Shown here one piece after another: positions 55,501-64,000 of a stretch of DNA of 64,000 nt. Under the pieces are notes generated by a model. That model was not told the origin of the DNA. It saw nothing but the letters and a program-made list of their open reading frames with translations, and did no database searches. The stretch is from the NCBI GenBank assembly GCA_016648135.1, contig JADDOH010001995.1, forward strand, positions 1 through 64,000, given 5' to 3'. This stretch comes from Agrypnia vestita. Its lineage: Eukaryota; Arthropoda; Insecta; Trichoptera; Phryganeidae. Position 1 is the stretch's first letter; every line of letters starts with the position of its first letter. A program made the translations under genes and the position numbers.

Positions 55501-55509
55501 TATACACAG

Positions 55510-56325
55510 GTTGTCTTGTAGGTGGAAGCAAAAACTGAGTCTTTTTCATTCATATTTGAATAGAAAATATTCTTTGCAATTTGGGTGAAAAGTCGACAGA
55601 CACGATAATAAAATAAAATTACAAAAAACATTTAAATACACCACATAGGTGCATATTCATATTAACAAAAGTGTTAGAATCGCATCGCGCTCTCCTTCTT
55701 ATTTCAAAATAATTATGCTATTGAGAGAAATTCCTGAAAATCTGTGATTCTGGATGTTCAAAATTACGTAATATTGCGTGGTTAATGCGACCACGAATAA
55801 TCGAAAGTCTACTGTATAATTACAATTATGTACTTCGTTCCGTGATTTTCTTTATATTGTAATATGATCTTCTGAGGACGCCATTTTGGCGATTACCCAT
55901 AAGTACCATAAATAAGAGATGGTAGCGTAGAAATAATTCATTAAATTCCGCTATTTTCGTATTTTTAAAAAGCAATGAAAAGAGCGTCCAGTACTGTTAA
56001 TAATAAATAATACCTCTCTAAAGTAAATTTATTCGATAGTCTGGTAGTAATGTTTCCTCTCAGAAGCAATGTTCCAAATTAGGTGGTACATTTCACCAAC
56101 GTCGAATCGGAAGCCATTCCAGGTTGGTCCAGCTCACGGTGCAGGGGGAGTAAGTAGGCTGACCCGTGACCGGAAAATGTCATCCGCAGCGAGAGGAAGC
56201 GTCCTCTGAAATGACCCTCGGATGCTGAGGGGATCAAATTACTTGCGACACAGGGTTGCTCGCTGTTACAGTGCTAATATTCATCCCTACTTGAGTACAC
56301 TTTTAATTAAAATAATTTATCCCCA
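55510..56325. other. No supported gene
   Basis: The open frame 55,209-55,631 (minus, 140 codons) runs across the LTR-like block and shows no motif. A less AT-rich stretch lies at 56,100-56,270. Confidence 0.3.
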
Positions 56326-56327
56326 AT

Positions 56328-56405
56328 TATAATAATAATAAAAATTGATAATTTCTATAGCGCCATTTTCGTAAAAAAATCACCTCAAGGGCGCTTTACA
56401 CTAAC
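56328..56405 (-). repeat. LINE 3' terminus
   Basis: On minus GTGTAAAGCGCCCTTGAGGT, then TGGCGCTATAGAAATTAT and an ATTATT tail, the same as 55,048-55,128 but inverted. No coding part. Confidence 0.7.
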
Positions 56406-56409
56406 ATCG

Positions 56410-57330
56410 TTTAGTCCTACACTAGTATTTAATTTGAATGTTTGATAATGAATATTGTTTGTTTGTTCCTTTTGTTTTTTTTTGTTACCTACATGAAACA
56501 TTGTTCCCGAAATTATTTTACTATTTTCAATTTCAATTTAATTTTTTCAAAACTTTAATTTAATTCGTATGTGTTATGCACACCTTGCAACAATCGATAA
56601 AAAATCTCTAAACTATAGCCAAGCATAACATGGAGAAACTCGATTGGTTTGAGCCAAGGATAATATCCGTATTTTCTCATGTAGAGGTATTCCAGAAACT
56701 TCTTTTGTACTTTACCAAAAATGAGTACCTACTTAAGTTCATACGGCTCCCAAATCATCGAGATACTCTCGAGCCTACTTCGCAAGCATCTCATTACGCA
56801 GGTAAATTATTACCAATGTTCTGTCTAAGATGTACCTACAGGTGTGCGGTCGCACACTTACATATAAATATTTGTCCGCGCGCATGTTCCTAACTTTCGC
56901 ATACAGAAATAAATTTTCGAAATCAGATTTAGTAGACCGAGCATTGATAAATATTTTATTGGTATTTAACCTATGACTAATGGGGTGAAGCACCATAACG
57001 CTTAAGAATTTAGCGCAATTAACTTAGAGATATTTACTTCCTTATTGGATCTGTACTGTTTCATGCAACATAATAATTTATCAGGGAAAAACGGTGCACA
57101 CATGCGCACACATGTTTTGTACAAAATTAAGCTGATATAAATAATAAATTCACAGATGAGTGAATATTCCACACATATTAGAAAAATTAGAAGAAACCTT
57201 GCCAGTCAAGCCTTACATTACATCAAACATAAAAATTTTGATGTCTGTCCTTCTGTCCATCCGTCCGTCCGTCCGTCTGTCTATCCCCGTAAATTCGTGT
57301 AACGTCCGTTATTTTAAAAAACGAAATTAA
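56410..57330. other. No supported gene
   Basis: AT-rich. The 87-codon frame at 56,630-56,893 shows no motif. A GTCCGTCCGTCCGTCTGTC microsatellite is at 57,262-57,280. Confidence 0.35.
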
Positions 57331-57334
57331 ACGG

Positions 57335-57405
57335 CCGGAGATGGGGTTTGAACCCGAAGACGGCAACGATGGCGATGTTGCTATTGCTGAGCCTGCATCA
57401 CCCGT
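57335..57405 (-). repeat. tRNA-derived SINE-like repeat
   Basis: On minus TCGGGTTCAAACCCCATCTC holds a good B box (GGTTCAAACCC), with GGTGATGCAGGCTCAGCAAT about 45 bases upstream as a weak A box. The cloverleaf does not close. Bases 57,410-58,330 show no supported gene. Confidence 0.45.
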
Positions 57406-58338
57406 CAAAAATATAATATATACATATATAGGACTTAGCGCGATAAAACGCGACCCATTTCATGTTCCACTCAATCGCCAGGGTTTAGAATAGTACATTT
57501 AACTGTCGGCAGGAGAAATATAAAAAAAGTGTTCAAATATTTTGATTGTCGTCATGGTGTCATGGGTGTCGGCTATAAATAAATAAATAATTATTCTTTA
57601 GGATATGTAAAAGTACCATCATTTTTGACGGGTTACAGCTAGTTACTTATTAGTTATGCTTTAATGTGTCACACAAGAAAATGTATTTCGAAATAATCTA
57701 AAATGTAATCAATTTTTTTTTACTCTAACACACTTTACAATATGAATGAACTCGCTTCTTGTTCTTTTTACCCTAATGACCTATGATCTCTAATTGCTGA
57801 CATTTTGCTTAATTTTCTTAAGTTTTTTACAAAATGTCAATTAAAATGTAATTATGTACAAATAAATTTATTGTGAAAAAAATTGTTTACGCCGCTAGTT
57901 AAGGTTGTAAGAATAGTGTCATCTAGAGTAATGTAGCGTTATCTGGTAACATTAGAGACGCACATTGTTAAATAATACTATCTGATGCAGCATAATATAA
58001 TGCCTTCTTTCTAGTAGCATCCTCTGAGAAGTTCAAATTACGACTGAGTTTTCATAGCCTCACTCAAAAAATGCAAACCATGATACCGAACGAAGCAATT
58101 GCCTGCAAAAACGTAGCATCCTGGATTAATGATAAGTGCAGTCTGATGTGCATATCTCTACTTTCAGGCCTGAGCTGCCTTCATAAACCTACATATATAC
58201 TTCATCCTCATCTTCTTAAGTAGATTTAAGTATGTCAAATAATACAAAACATTGTCCCCAGATTGTTAGTCTGATCGACTTATATGCACCATTGAGTCAT
58301 CAAGACACAGTACATTATTCTATTATAGTGGAAATGTC

Positions 58339-58622
58339 AGAACAAATGCAATAGCAAACTCTGTAATCTCCAGACTACACTCATTAGGGAGTGAACATGC
58401 GGAGGCGGTCGACATTTTTGCTGATAGTATAACTGTGTATAGGACTAAATTGATACAATTTTTACATCTCAACTAAATGGTAATGGATAATAAATTTTTC
58501 TTCTTAATGCTTAAACTACTCATATGTACTTGAATCTTTTAGCTGTATATCTATCTGTCTTATGTTATTTTATTATACTTTATATATTGGAAAAACCCAT
58601 AAGGGCGTTAAATAAATAAGTA
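58339..58622 (+). pseudogene. LINE 3' end (last 45 codons plus 3' UTR)
   Basis: RTNAIANSVISRLHSLGSEH and AEAVDIFADSITVY with TAA at 58,474-58,476 match the last segment of Jockey-like LINEs. The UTR ends in ACCCATAAGGGCGTTAAATA, the same terminus as at 17,397-17,416. Confidence 0.7.
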
Positions 58623-58624
58623 AA

Positions 58625-59135
58625 TGACTGTATACATACTGTAAACATTATTTTGAAATTCATTTTATCACTAAGCATAAATTGTTTTCTAGCATTATTT
58701 ACTCTACCCTGACAAATATATTATCAGAATAATAAATTTGCCAACCCTGTTTGAAACCGCTAGGTATTGGAAATTATCCTGTGCATAATTACGAGGTTTC
58801 GAATCAAAATCGAAACAGTCAAGGAAATTGAATCGAAGCAAACAATCGGATGAATCAATTTCAAGGTAGTTTCAGTTCCTGTTCTATATTCGAAACAATG
58901 CACTGTCCCACTCGATCAATCTAACTAATGATACAAAGCGAATGAAATCATTTTCTGATGTCATCAATATTGATTGCGTCATATAAGAACTTGATTATGT
59001 AGATTACTTATTTGTGAATATGATTTGATAATGTGAATATATAAATTAATAATAATTGTTTCGCCGTGTTAAAAATATTTTTCTTGTACGAAATGTAAAA
59101 GAAGATACCCGTATTTAACAGAGCTAGTCCACTAT
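58625..59135. other. No supported gene
   Basis: AT-rich, no repeat partner seen. Confidence 0.35.
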
Positions 59136-59137
59136 TC

Positions 59138-59517
59138 TTTACAGGTAGATTTCTGCCTTCACTATGAGTCAAAAGTGTTCAAGCAACAATTTATCTTAAA
59201 AGTAATATATATCGAATAAAAAAATTGACTACCTTTAATACAAATCAAATACATTGAATTAATTAAAACCTTTAAATAAGCTGAACCAGATTTTTTCATA
59301 AGGCTTTAATAATTTTATTTGACATCAAAGCGAATGTATTTTTAATATTCGTTGGCATATGTTACTCTAATGATAGTCTAACCTTTTGAAGAAAATAAAT
59401 AAGAAATATTTTTAAAATGCAAACCTTGAAATCGCTTATCTCCGAAACTATTGACATTAAGACAATATTGCTCGAACATCTTCGGCTCACGATTAAGACA
59501 GGAATCTACATGTAAAG
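59138..59517. repeat. Palindromic MITE, diverged copy
   Basis: CTTTACAGGTAGATTTCTGC and CTATGAGTCAAAAGTGTTCA-AGCAA mirror TTGCTCGAACATCTTC and AGACAGGAATCTACATGTAA-AG at the other end. Same family as 19,792-20,268. The centre is diverged. Confidence 0.65.
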
Positions 59518-59519
59518 TG

Positions 59520-60130
59520 TTGTCACGAGATCGTGGCTGTGGGAGGCAAATAAAATACTTAAAAATTAATTATCGATTTATTAGTTAACTTAAATCACTT
59601 AACACGATTTTTTTTATTTCGCTTTACACTTATCTATCGCTTGTTTATGGTAAAACGCGCGCGTTTTTATGGTCGTTTGTCTCATAACGCTTGTCAAAAT
59701 AATTCTAAATAGCTCAACGCTCTCTTATTTAAATATGTATATAAATATGTAAATTATACCTCTAAATAAATATAAGGCTTGACACGAGCTCTAGCAATAG
59801 AAAATATGTATAAATTAAATAAATAAATAAAAAACTCTTATACAATCAACTACCCGTACACCCGTGAAAAATCACGAGAAATAATAGTAACGACTTGCCT
59901 TGCGTGACCGCATGACATATGCCGCGCGCTAATTGTGTGTTACACATTATTCATCTAAATTTTTAATTCCTGCAATTTACGAACTTTACGACAGATAGAC
60001 GGAGAGACAGGATAGACAGACAGACAACGATATTATTATGTTTGATGTCGTTTCTGAAACATCGACAATGATTGACTGATTTCTCCACATTTCCAGTGAT
60101 CAAGGATTCACGTAGAACATTCGAAAGACT
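59520..60130. other. No supported gene
   Basis: AT-rich, with a GATAGACAGACAGACAACG simple repeat at 60,012-60,030. Confidence 0.35.
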
Positions 60131-60134
60131 TCGA

Positions 60135-60600
60135 TTAATTTTTTATTTATTGATTAATGATGCAAGCCCTGAACCGGGCTTTTACATAATGAGAAACGTA
60201 AAGTGTTCAAATAGTATAGTTATAGAAGTACTTTAGCAGGAAAATACAAAAATTAACGAATATCAACAATATAAATGCAATATGTAATAAGAAAATAGTT
60301 AAATGAAGGAATATAAGCAAAATAAATACAATAAATAATAGACTAAGTATGTAGGAAAACTATAAAATAGAAGCTATGTAGATTTGTTTATTGTATGTGT
60401 TTAGTATTCGAGCTTTAAGTATATTAACAGTGCTGTATTGATTACCTAGGTGGTGCAATCTATGTATGTATAGGCGAAACCATGATACAGTTAGTGAGCT
60501 GGGTACCTACATAAAATAGCTCTCTCTGTCTTGAAACCGACCGCCCAGGTACTCAGATAAGAAATCATTTGTAACTCAGGGGATAATAATTTGCAATTAC
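60135..60600 (-). pseudogene. LINE 3' end
   Basis: In parallel with 15,740-16,080: CGAGCTTTAAGTATATTAAC, GCTGTATTGATTACCTAG and CAATCTATGTATGTATAGG. On minus it would encode the last LINE codons (RLHHLGNQYSTVNI-like). The 3' tail AAGCCCGGTTCAGGGCTTGC and ATCAATAAATAAA ends at about 60,140. Confidence 0.6.
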
Positions 60601-60734
60601 TATTGTTTTGGGCTCTCGTAACAGTATTTTGGACTAGCTCTATTACATCCTGTATAACTTCTGTTATTCTAAAATAATATGAATTTATAGAATTTAAAAG
60701 TTACATGAGTAAAATAAAATTGAATGTTTGGGTA

Positions 60735-60900
60735 AGTCCATGGACGAACTTTTCAAAGCTACTATAGACAAAATAATGATAGCCAACATGATTGCTATCG
60801 TTCGATATCAGAACAATCATTAAAAGAAGAAGAAATCTGTTTTCAGGTATTCTGAATACATGGCCAACCCATTGTAGTCGTTTGAATGCTTCTTGATTAT
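60735..60900. pseudogene. Two LINE tails in opposite orientation
   Basis: Plus: SMDELFKATIDKIMIANMIA and a stop (60,737-60,832), like LFRAAVNKVRIANMIANVG at 44,951. Minus: QEAFKRLQWVGHVFRIPEN (60,897-60,841), the LRWxGHVxRxP segment of a LINE tail. Confidence 0.55.
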
Positions 60901-60904
60901 TTAT

Positions 60905-61785
60905 TTACAAGTGAACGGCTGGAGCGCGCCGATGCGATAGGTTCCAGCCCGCCATTAATTTATAATGAATGTATAACCTAAATTGTTAACCAGTTGGCCC
61001 TTATGGTTCGAATCTCTGACCTTTGGAGTTTTTAGGCGTAGATTATTGTCCAGCGTTCATGTTGGTTCGGTATTGCGCATGCTTAACCTGATGGGCAGAA
61101 TGGAGTTAGTCGCCCGATGGCGGATACCATGCTTAACCGATTTACGTGTTCCGTGCTGGTGGGACGTCTGAGATCACATCGTACACTAATCCCAATCAAA
61201 TCCAACGGTCGTGCAATTTACAATCAAGGAAGCGTCATACAGGCTAGAACTACAACACGATGTCACACGGCGGAGTAAAAGCGATTACAATGCATTTTTA
61301 TTTATTTAAAGAACATATTTTTTATGTTTATGGGAAGTTAAATGGTACAATACATTGTTGTGGCAAGACAAATTACAAGAAAGGAACATTCCAAAATACG
61401 AACAGTTTAAGAGAGTAGTCGAATCCTTGATTTTGGACAACGATGTATTGTAACATTGCCCACACGTCTCAAATGGTTTCTGTATAAAAAATTACTACTT
61501 TTAAATGGTTTCTGCTTTTGTACTCTAATATATGCCAAGATCCACCAAGGGTTGTAGCACAGTATAGTAAACATACAGTATTACGTCTTCATACAAACAG
61601 CCGAAACGACGCCCTTCGAAATTTCGGTGTACTTCGGTCTGCGCGGTCACCGCAGGGCTGCAGTAACGTACGGACGCAAGCAGTGTGAGACAAAAACAAA
61701 TAAAATCATATATATATAATTTTATTTGTTTTAAAGTTTGCTTATCATAAAATGTTGCGCACATTTTAATTTTTATTATTTATCA
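60905..61785. other. No supported gene
   Basis: GGTTCGAATCTCTGACC at 61,006-61,022 resembles a tRNA B box but has no cloverleaf; it may be a SINE piece. Open frames at 60,983-61,171 and 61,525-61,764 are unrecognised. Confidence 0.3.
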
Positions 61786-61807
61786 TCATCGTCTTTATCC
61801 CCTTGTC

Positions 61808-62440
61808 CTAGTAGGGCCAGGGGTCCAAAGACTCGACAAGGTGTTTCCATTTTCCTATGTCTTGCGCTGCTTGTACATGAGTCAACCAGTGTAGACCCAT
61901 TCTATTTTCATTTTTTTTCTTTTTTTTTTTTTGTTGTTTCTCACATTTTTCTGTTGCTTCTCCCAGATCTCTGGCATTCTTAGCACATGTCCAAGGTACC
62001 TCATTTGTGATTTTTCTGTGTGTAGGAGTAGAGGCTCCATGCCTGTGCCTTATGTCGGTGCTTCTCACTCTGTCCATCAATGTGACTCCCGCTACCCCCC
62101 TCAGAAAACTCATCTCGGCAGCCTGGGTCCTTGCTCTCACTCTCTCCGTTAGGATCTAAATTTGATGGCCATATATTAGGGTGGGTCTGTACACAGATTT
62201 GAAAACAGTCAATATTGTCTTGACATTAAGCTTGGATTTTCTTAGCACCATATTATAAAGAGAACGTAGAACGCTGGCTGCAGCTCCGATTCTTCTATTT
62301 ACATATTTCACTTTCCTGCCTCCCTTCGCTAGAAAATACCACCCCAAGGTATTTGAATTTTTCGACTTGCTTCAGCTGGGTCCCCTGTATGCTGATTGAG
62401 CACTGCCCTTGGTCTCTAATTTTTATTATTATTGTTGTAT
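61808..62440 (-). pseudogene. LINE ORF2 C-terminal region, two frames
   Basis: On minus: GRKVKYVNRRIGAAASVLRS, LTVFKSVYRPTLIYGHQI, stop, ILTERVRARTQAAEMSFLRG with VAGVTLMDRVRSTDIRH, then ARDLGEATEKC, a lysine run from a T-rich slip, and LHWLTHVQAAQDIGKW to LDPWPY with stop at 61,808. It is the fuller copy of the LINE whose end is at 21,021-21,333. The ATCATCATCG simple repeat at about 61,784 is the tail. Confidence 0.82.
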
Positions 62441-62606
62441 ATTACCTCTCAAATATCCTTTGAATCACGATATGCAATGGATAACTGGTGAAATATAGCT
62501 GATAAGTTTAAATGCTTTTAGTAGGTTAAACGATCGAAGATGGCGGAGGCGGCTCACGCGAAGTTTCATTTATACTATGGCCCATATTGTCACTTTATTA
62601 CCACTA

Positions 62607-62830
62607 TTTGGGGTTCGAGTAAAACACTTAGGTACCTAAACGAATAAATTTATTTGGAAATAGTTATAACAACAGTTTTTTTTATAATAGTTATAAAAGT
62701 TGTGTACAGAAGTCTCTAGGACGTTCGCGACCGAAAATTATTACTTGAATCTCGCTTATTTTGGTTAGAGATTACAGAAACTTAAGTTTGAACTCGCCTG
62801 GCGTCTGGCGTCGAGCAATACATCTATCTC
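62607..62830. repeat. Dispersed repeat, copy 2 of 2
   Basis: Matches 30,535-30,800 in two blocks (see that entry). Spacing between the blocks is similar in the two copies. Confidence 0.5.
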
Positions 62831-63070
62831 ATTGCCAGTAGCAAAAATTGCTAGGGAGTCTTCTTTATTAAATTTTGAATATAAAATAATTGTTACACTT
62901 TGGTGTGTGGTGGTGGTGAAATGTCAACAGTTAAGGAGATAATCGCCAAAATTAAATTATTTCAAAACTTCTGTAAAACAGTGAAGAATCATGAAAGCAA
63001 CGAATAATAACAATTCGTATACTTTGATAAATTCAAAAATCTGATTTGTATTCGATATAAATTACTTTCA

Positions 63071-63345
63071 TGATCTTCTGTGTGTAGTTTTATGGGATAT
63101 TCTGCCGTGTATATGTGACCTCTCTGGTCAACGTTTCGGATCACATTGCAGGGTCTCCATCATCAGGCCTGATGTGAAAGCATGTGCTGATGTGTAGGTT
63201 AAGTACTGGTACCCTACCGAAGATCGGATCCCATTGCAGAATCCGAAACGAAGGCCGGGACTTAACATATACACGGCAGAATATCCCAGAAAACTACATA
63301 CAGAAGATTCTGAATGGCCGTGAAAACCTAAGAACATTTTTTTAC
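63071..63345. mobile_element. Penelope terminal-repeat fragment with internal inverted repeat
   Basis: GGATATTCTGCCGTGTATAT at 63,094-63,113 mirrors ATATACACGGCAGAATATCC at 63,263-63,282, and the TCTTCTGT.TGTAGTTTT side also mirrors. The sequence between carries TCATCAGGCC...CGTTTCGG, the minus-strand CTGATGA...CGAAAC motif. After 63,305 GATTCTGAATGGCCGTGAAA repeats the 3' end of the element at 4,090-4,115. No protein is left. Confidence 0.7.
63100..63170 (-). ncRNA. Hammerhead-like motif at Penelope end
   Basis: On minus CTGATGA (63,166-63,160), a stem-loop segment ending GTGATCC, CGAAACGT, then a GACC-AGAGA-GGTC hairpin. Same layout as 5,755-5,815, with a compensating-looking change in the last hairpin (GGCC there, GACC here, both facing GGTC). 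Confidence 0.45.
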
Positions 63346-64000
63346 TTTCATGATAGTCTAACATTTATTGAAAAATAAGTCAGAAATATTGAAAAAAAAA
63401 TGTAAACTTCGATGTCACTTATTTCCTTAACTAGTTATATTTAACCCAAAATGTAAAGAATATTTTTTGTTTAAATTGAATGAGGAAGTCTCCTCCAAAG
63501 TTTTTGCTATTAGATATTAGATAAAGTAACAAGCAGCTCTACACTTCTCTAAATTATTCCAGAATCTTTGGTTTCTATATGTAAACTAAAGGTTTTAGAA
63601 TGAATTTACTTGAACAATTTGAAATCAATAAACGCATAAATGATCCAAATGTAACTATATAAAGTAGTCAATAAAGAATATCTTCTCTCCACTTCTTAAT
63701 ATGTTAAAGAAACCCAAAATCAAGGCCATCATTTAAAATAATTTGTAATGTCAAAATCCAATGAATTAAATAACAACTGAATAGAAGCACTTTGAAAATA
63801 TTTCAGCTAATCACGAGGAATTTTGATAATTAAGTGTAACCTAGAATTTTATAAGCCGGGGAATCTATAATGATAAGTGCCTAGGAAAAAAGAATCTCAA
63901 TATAGGGCTTCACCGAAAACATCTAATTATCCACAGGTTAAGGGGTAACATAACCTTAAAAATAAGATGATTATACGTGGTATATCCACTGTTTGATAAT
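63346..64000. other. MITE fragment then no supported gene
   Basis: Bases 63,350-63,430 (AAGTCAGAAATATTGAAAAA and CACTTATTTCC) resemble the inner arm of the palindromic MITE at 20,130-20,175. The rest, to the window end, is AT-rich without features. Confidence 0.35.

Noticed and set aside
61006..61022. tRNA gene suggested by GGTTCGAATC
   Set aside because: Only the B box is present; no cloverleaf.
61808..62140. Lysine-rich host protein
   Set aside because: The lysine run is a read-through of a T-rich slip; both sides are LINE tail sequence.

Overview
The window looks like AT-rich nuclear DNA of an arthropod, most likely an insect. I could not separate Lepidoptera from Hemiptera or another order. 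There is no operon-like gene packing, no rRNA, no CRISPR array and no host gene I can name. Nearly all recognisable coding sequence is broken mobile-element protein: non-LTR retrotransposons (LINEs) of several families, Penelope-like elements, mariner, Tigger/pogo DNA transposons and small Helitrons. It reads as an intergenic or intronic graveyard of transposons separated by AT-rich DNA.

Layout. 1-2,860: one large minus-strand LINE (endonuclease plus reverse transcriptase, two single-base frame breaks, 3' end off the window). 3,759-4,031: a possible terminal host exon. 4,090-5,860: a Penelope-like element with reverse transcriptase, GIY-YIG endonuclease and an inverted copy of its own 3' third. 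6,150-12,940: LINE crumbs, SINE-like repeats and a second Penelope GIY-YIG remnant. 13,445-15,277: a gutted Tigger element followed by a mariner remnant. 15,690-19,339: three LINE 3' ends. 19,792-20,352: a palindromic MITE family. 21,021-21,333: a LINE tail. 21,455-24,775: a composite inverted-repeat (foldback-like) element with tandem arrays and an inserted Helitron. 24,904-26,916: a pogo-type element with clear terminal and subterminal repeats and a LINE inside it. 27,990-35,711: LINE 3' ends, an LTR-like block and unassigned repeats. 36,141-37,233: a 1.1-kb near-perfect palindrome flanked by TTAA. 37,759-45,772: LINE remnants, GC-richer unassigned blocks and a complete small Helitron. 47,145-64,000: more LINE tails, a Helitron 5' end, LTR-like and MITE copies, and a Penelope terminus.

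The elements do not form a pathway. What recurs is a set of families: the same LINE 3' termini, the same MITE, the same Helitron ends, and a hammerhead-ribozyme-like CTGATGA...GAAA motif at Penelope-type ends. I found no convincing new biological system. The most unusual structures are the TTAA-flanked palindrome, the Penelope inverted repeat with ribozyme-like motifs, the pogo element with subterminal repeats, and the 3.3-kb foldback-like composite.
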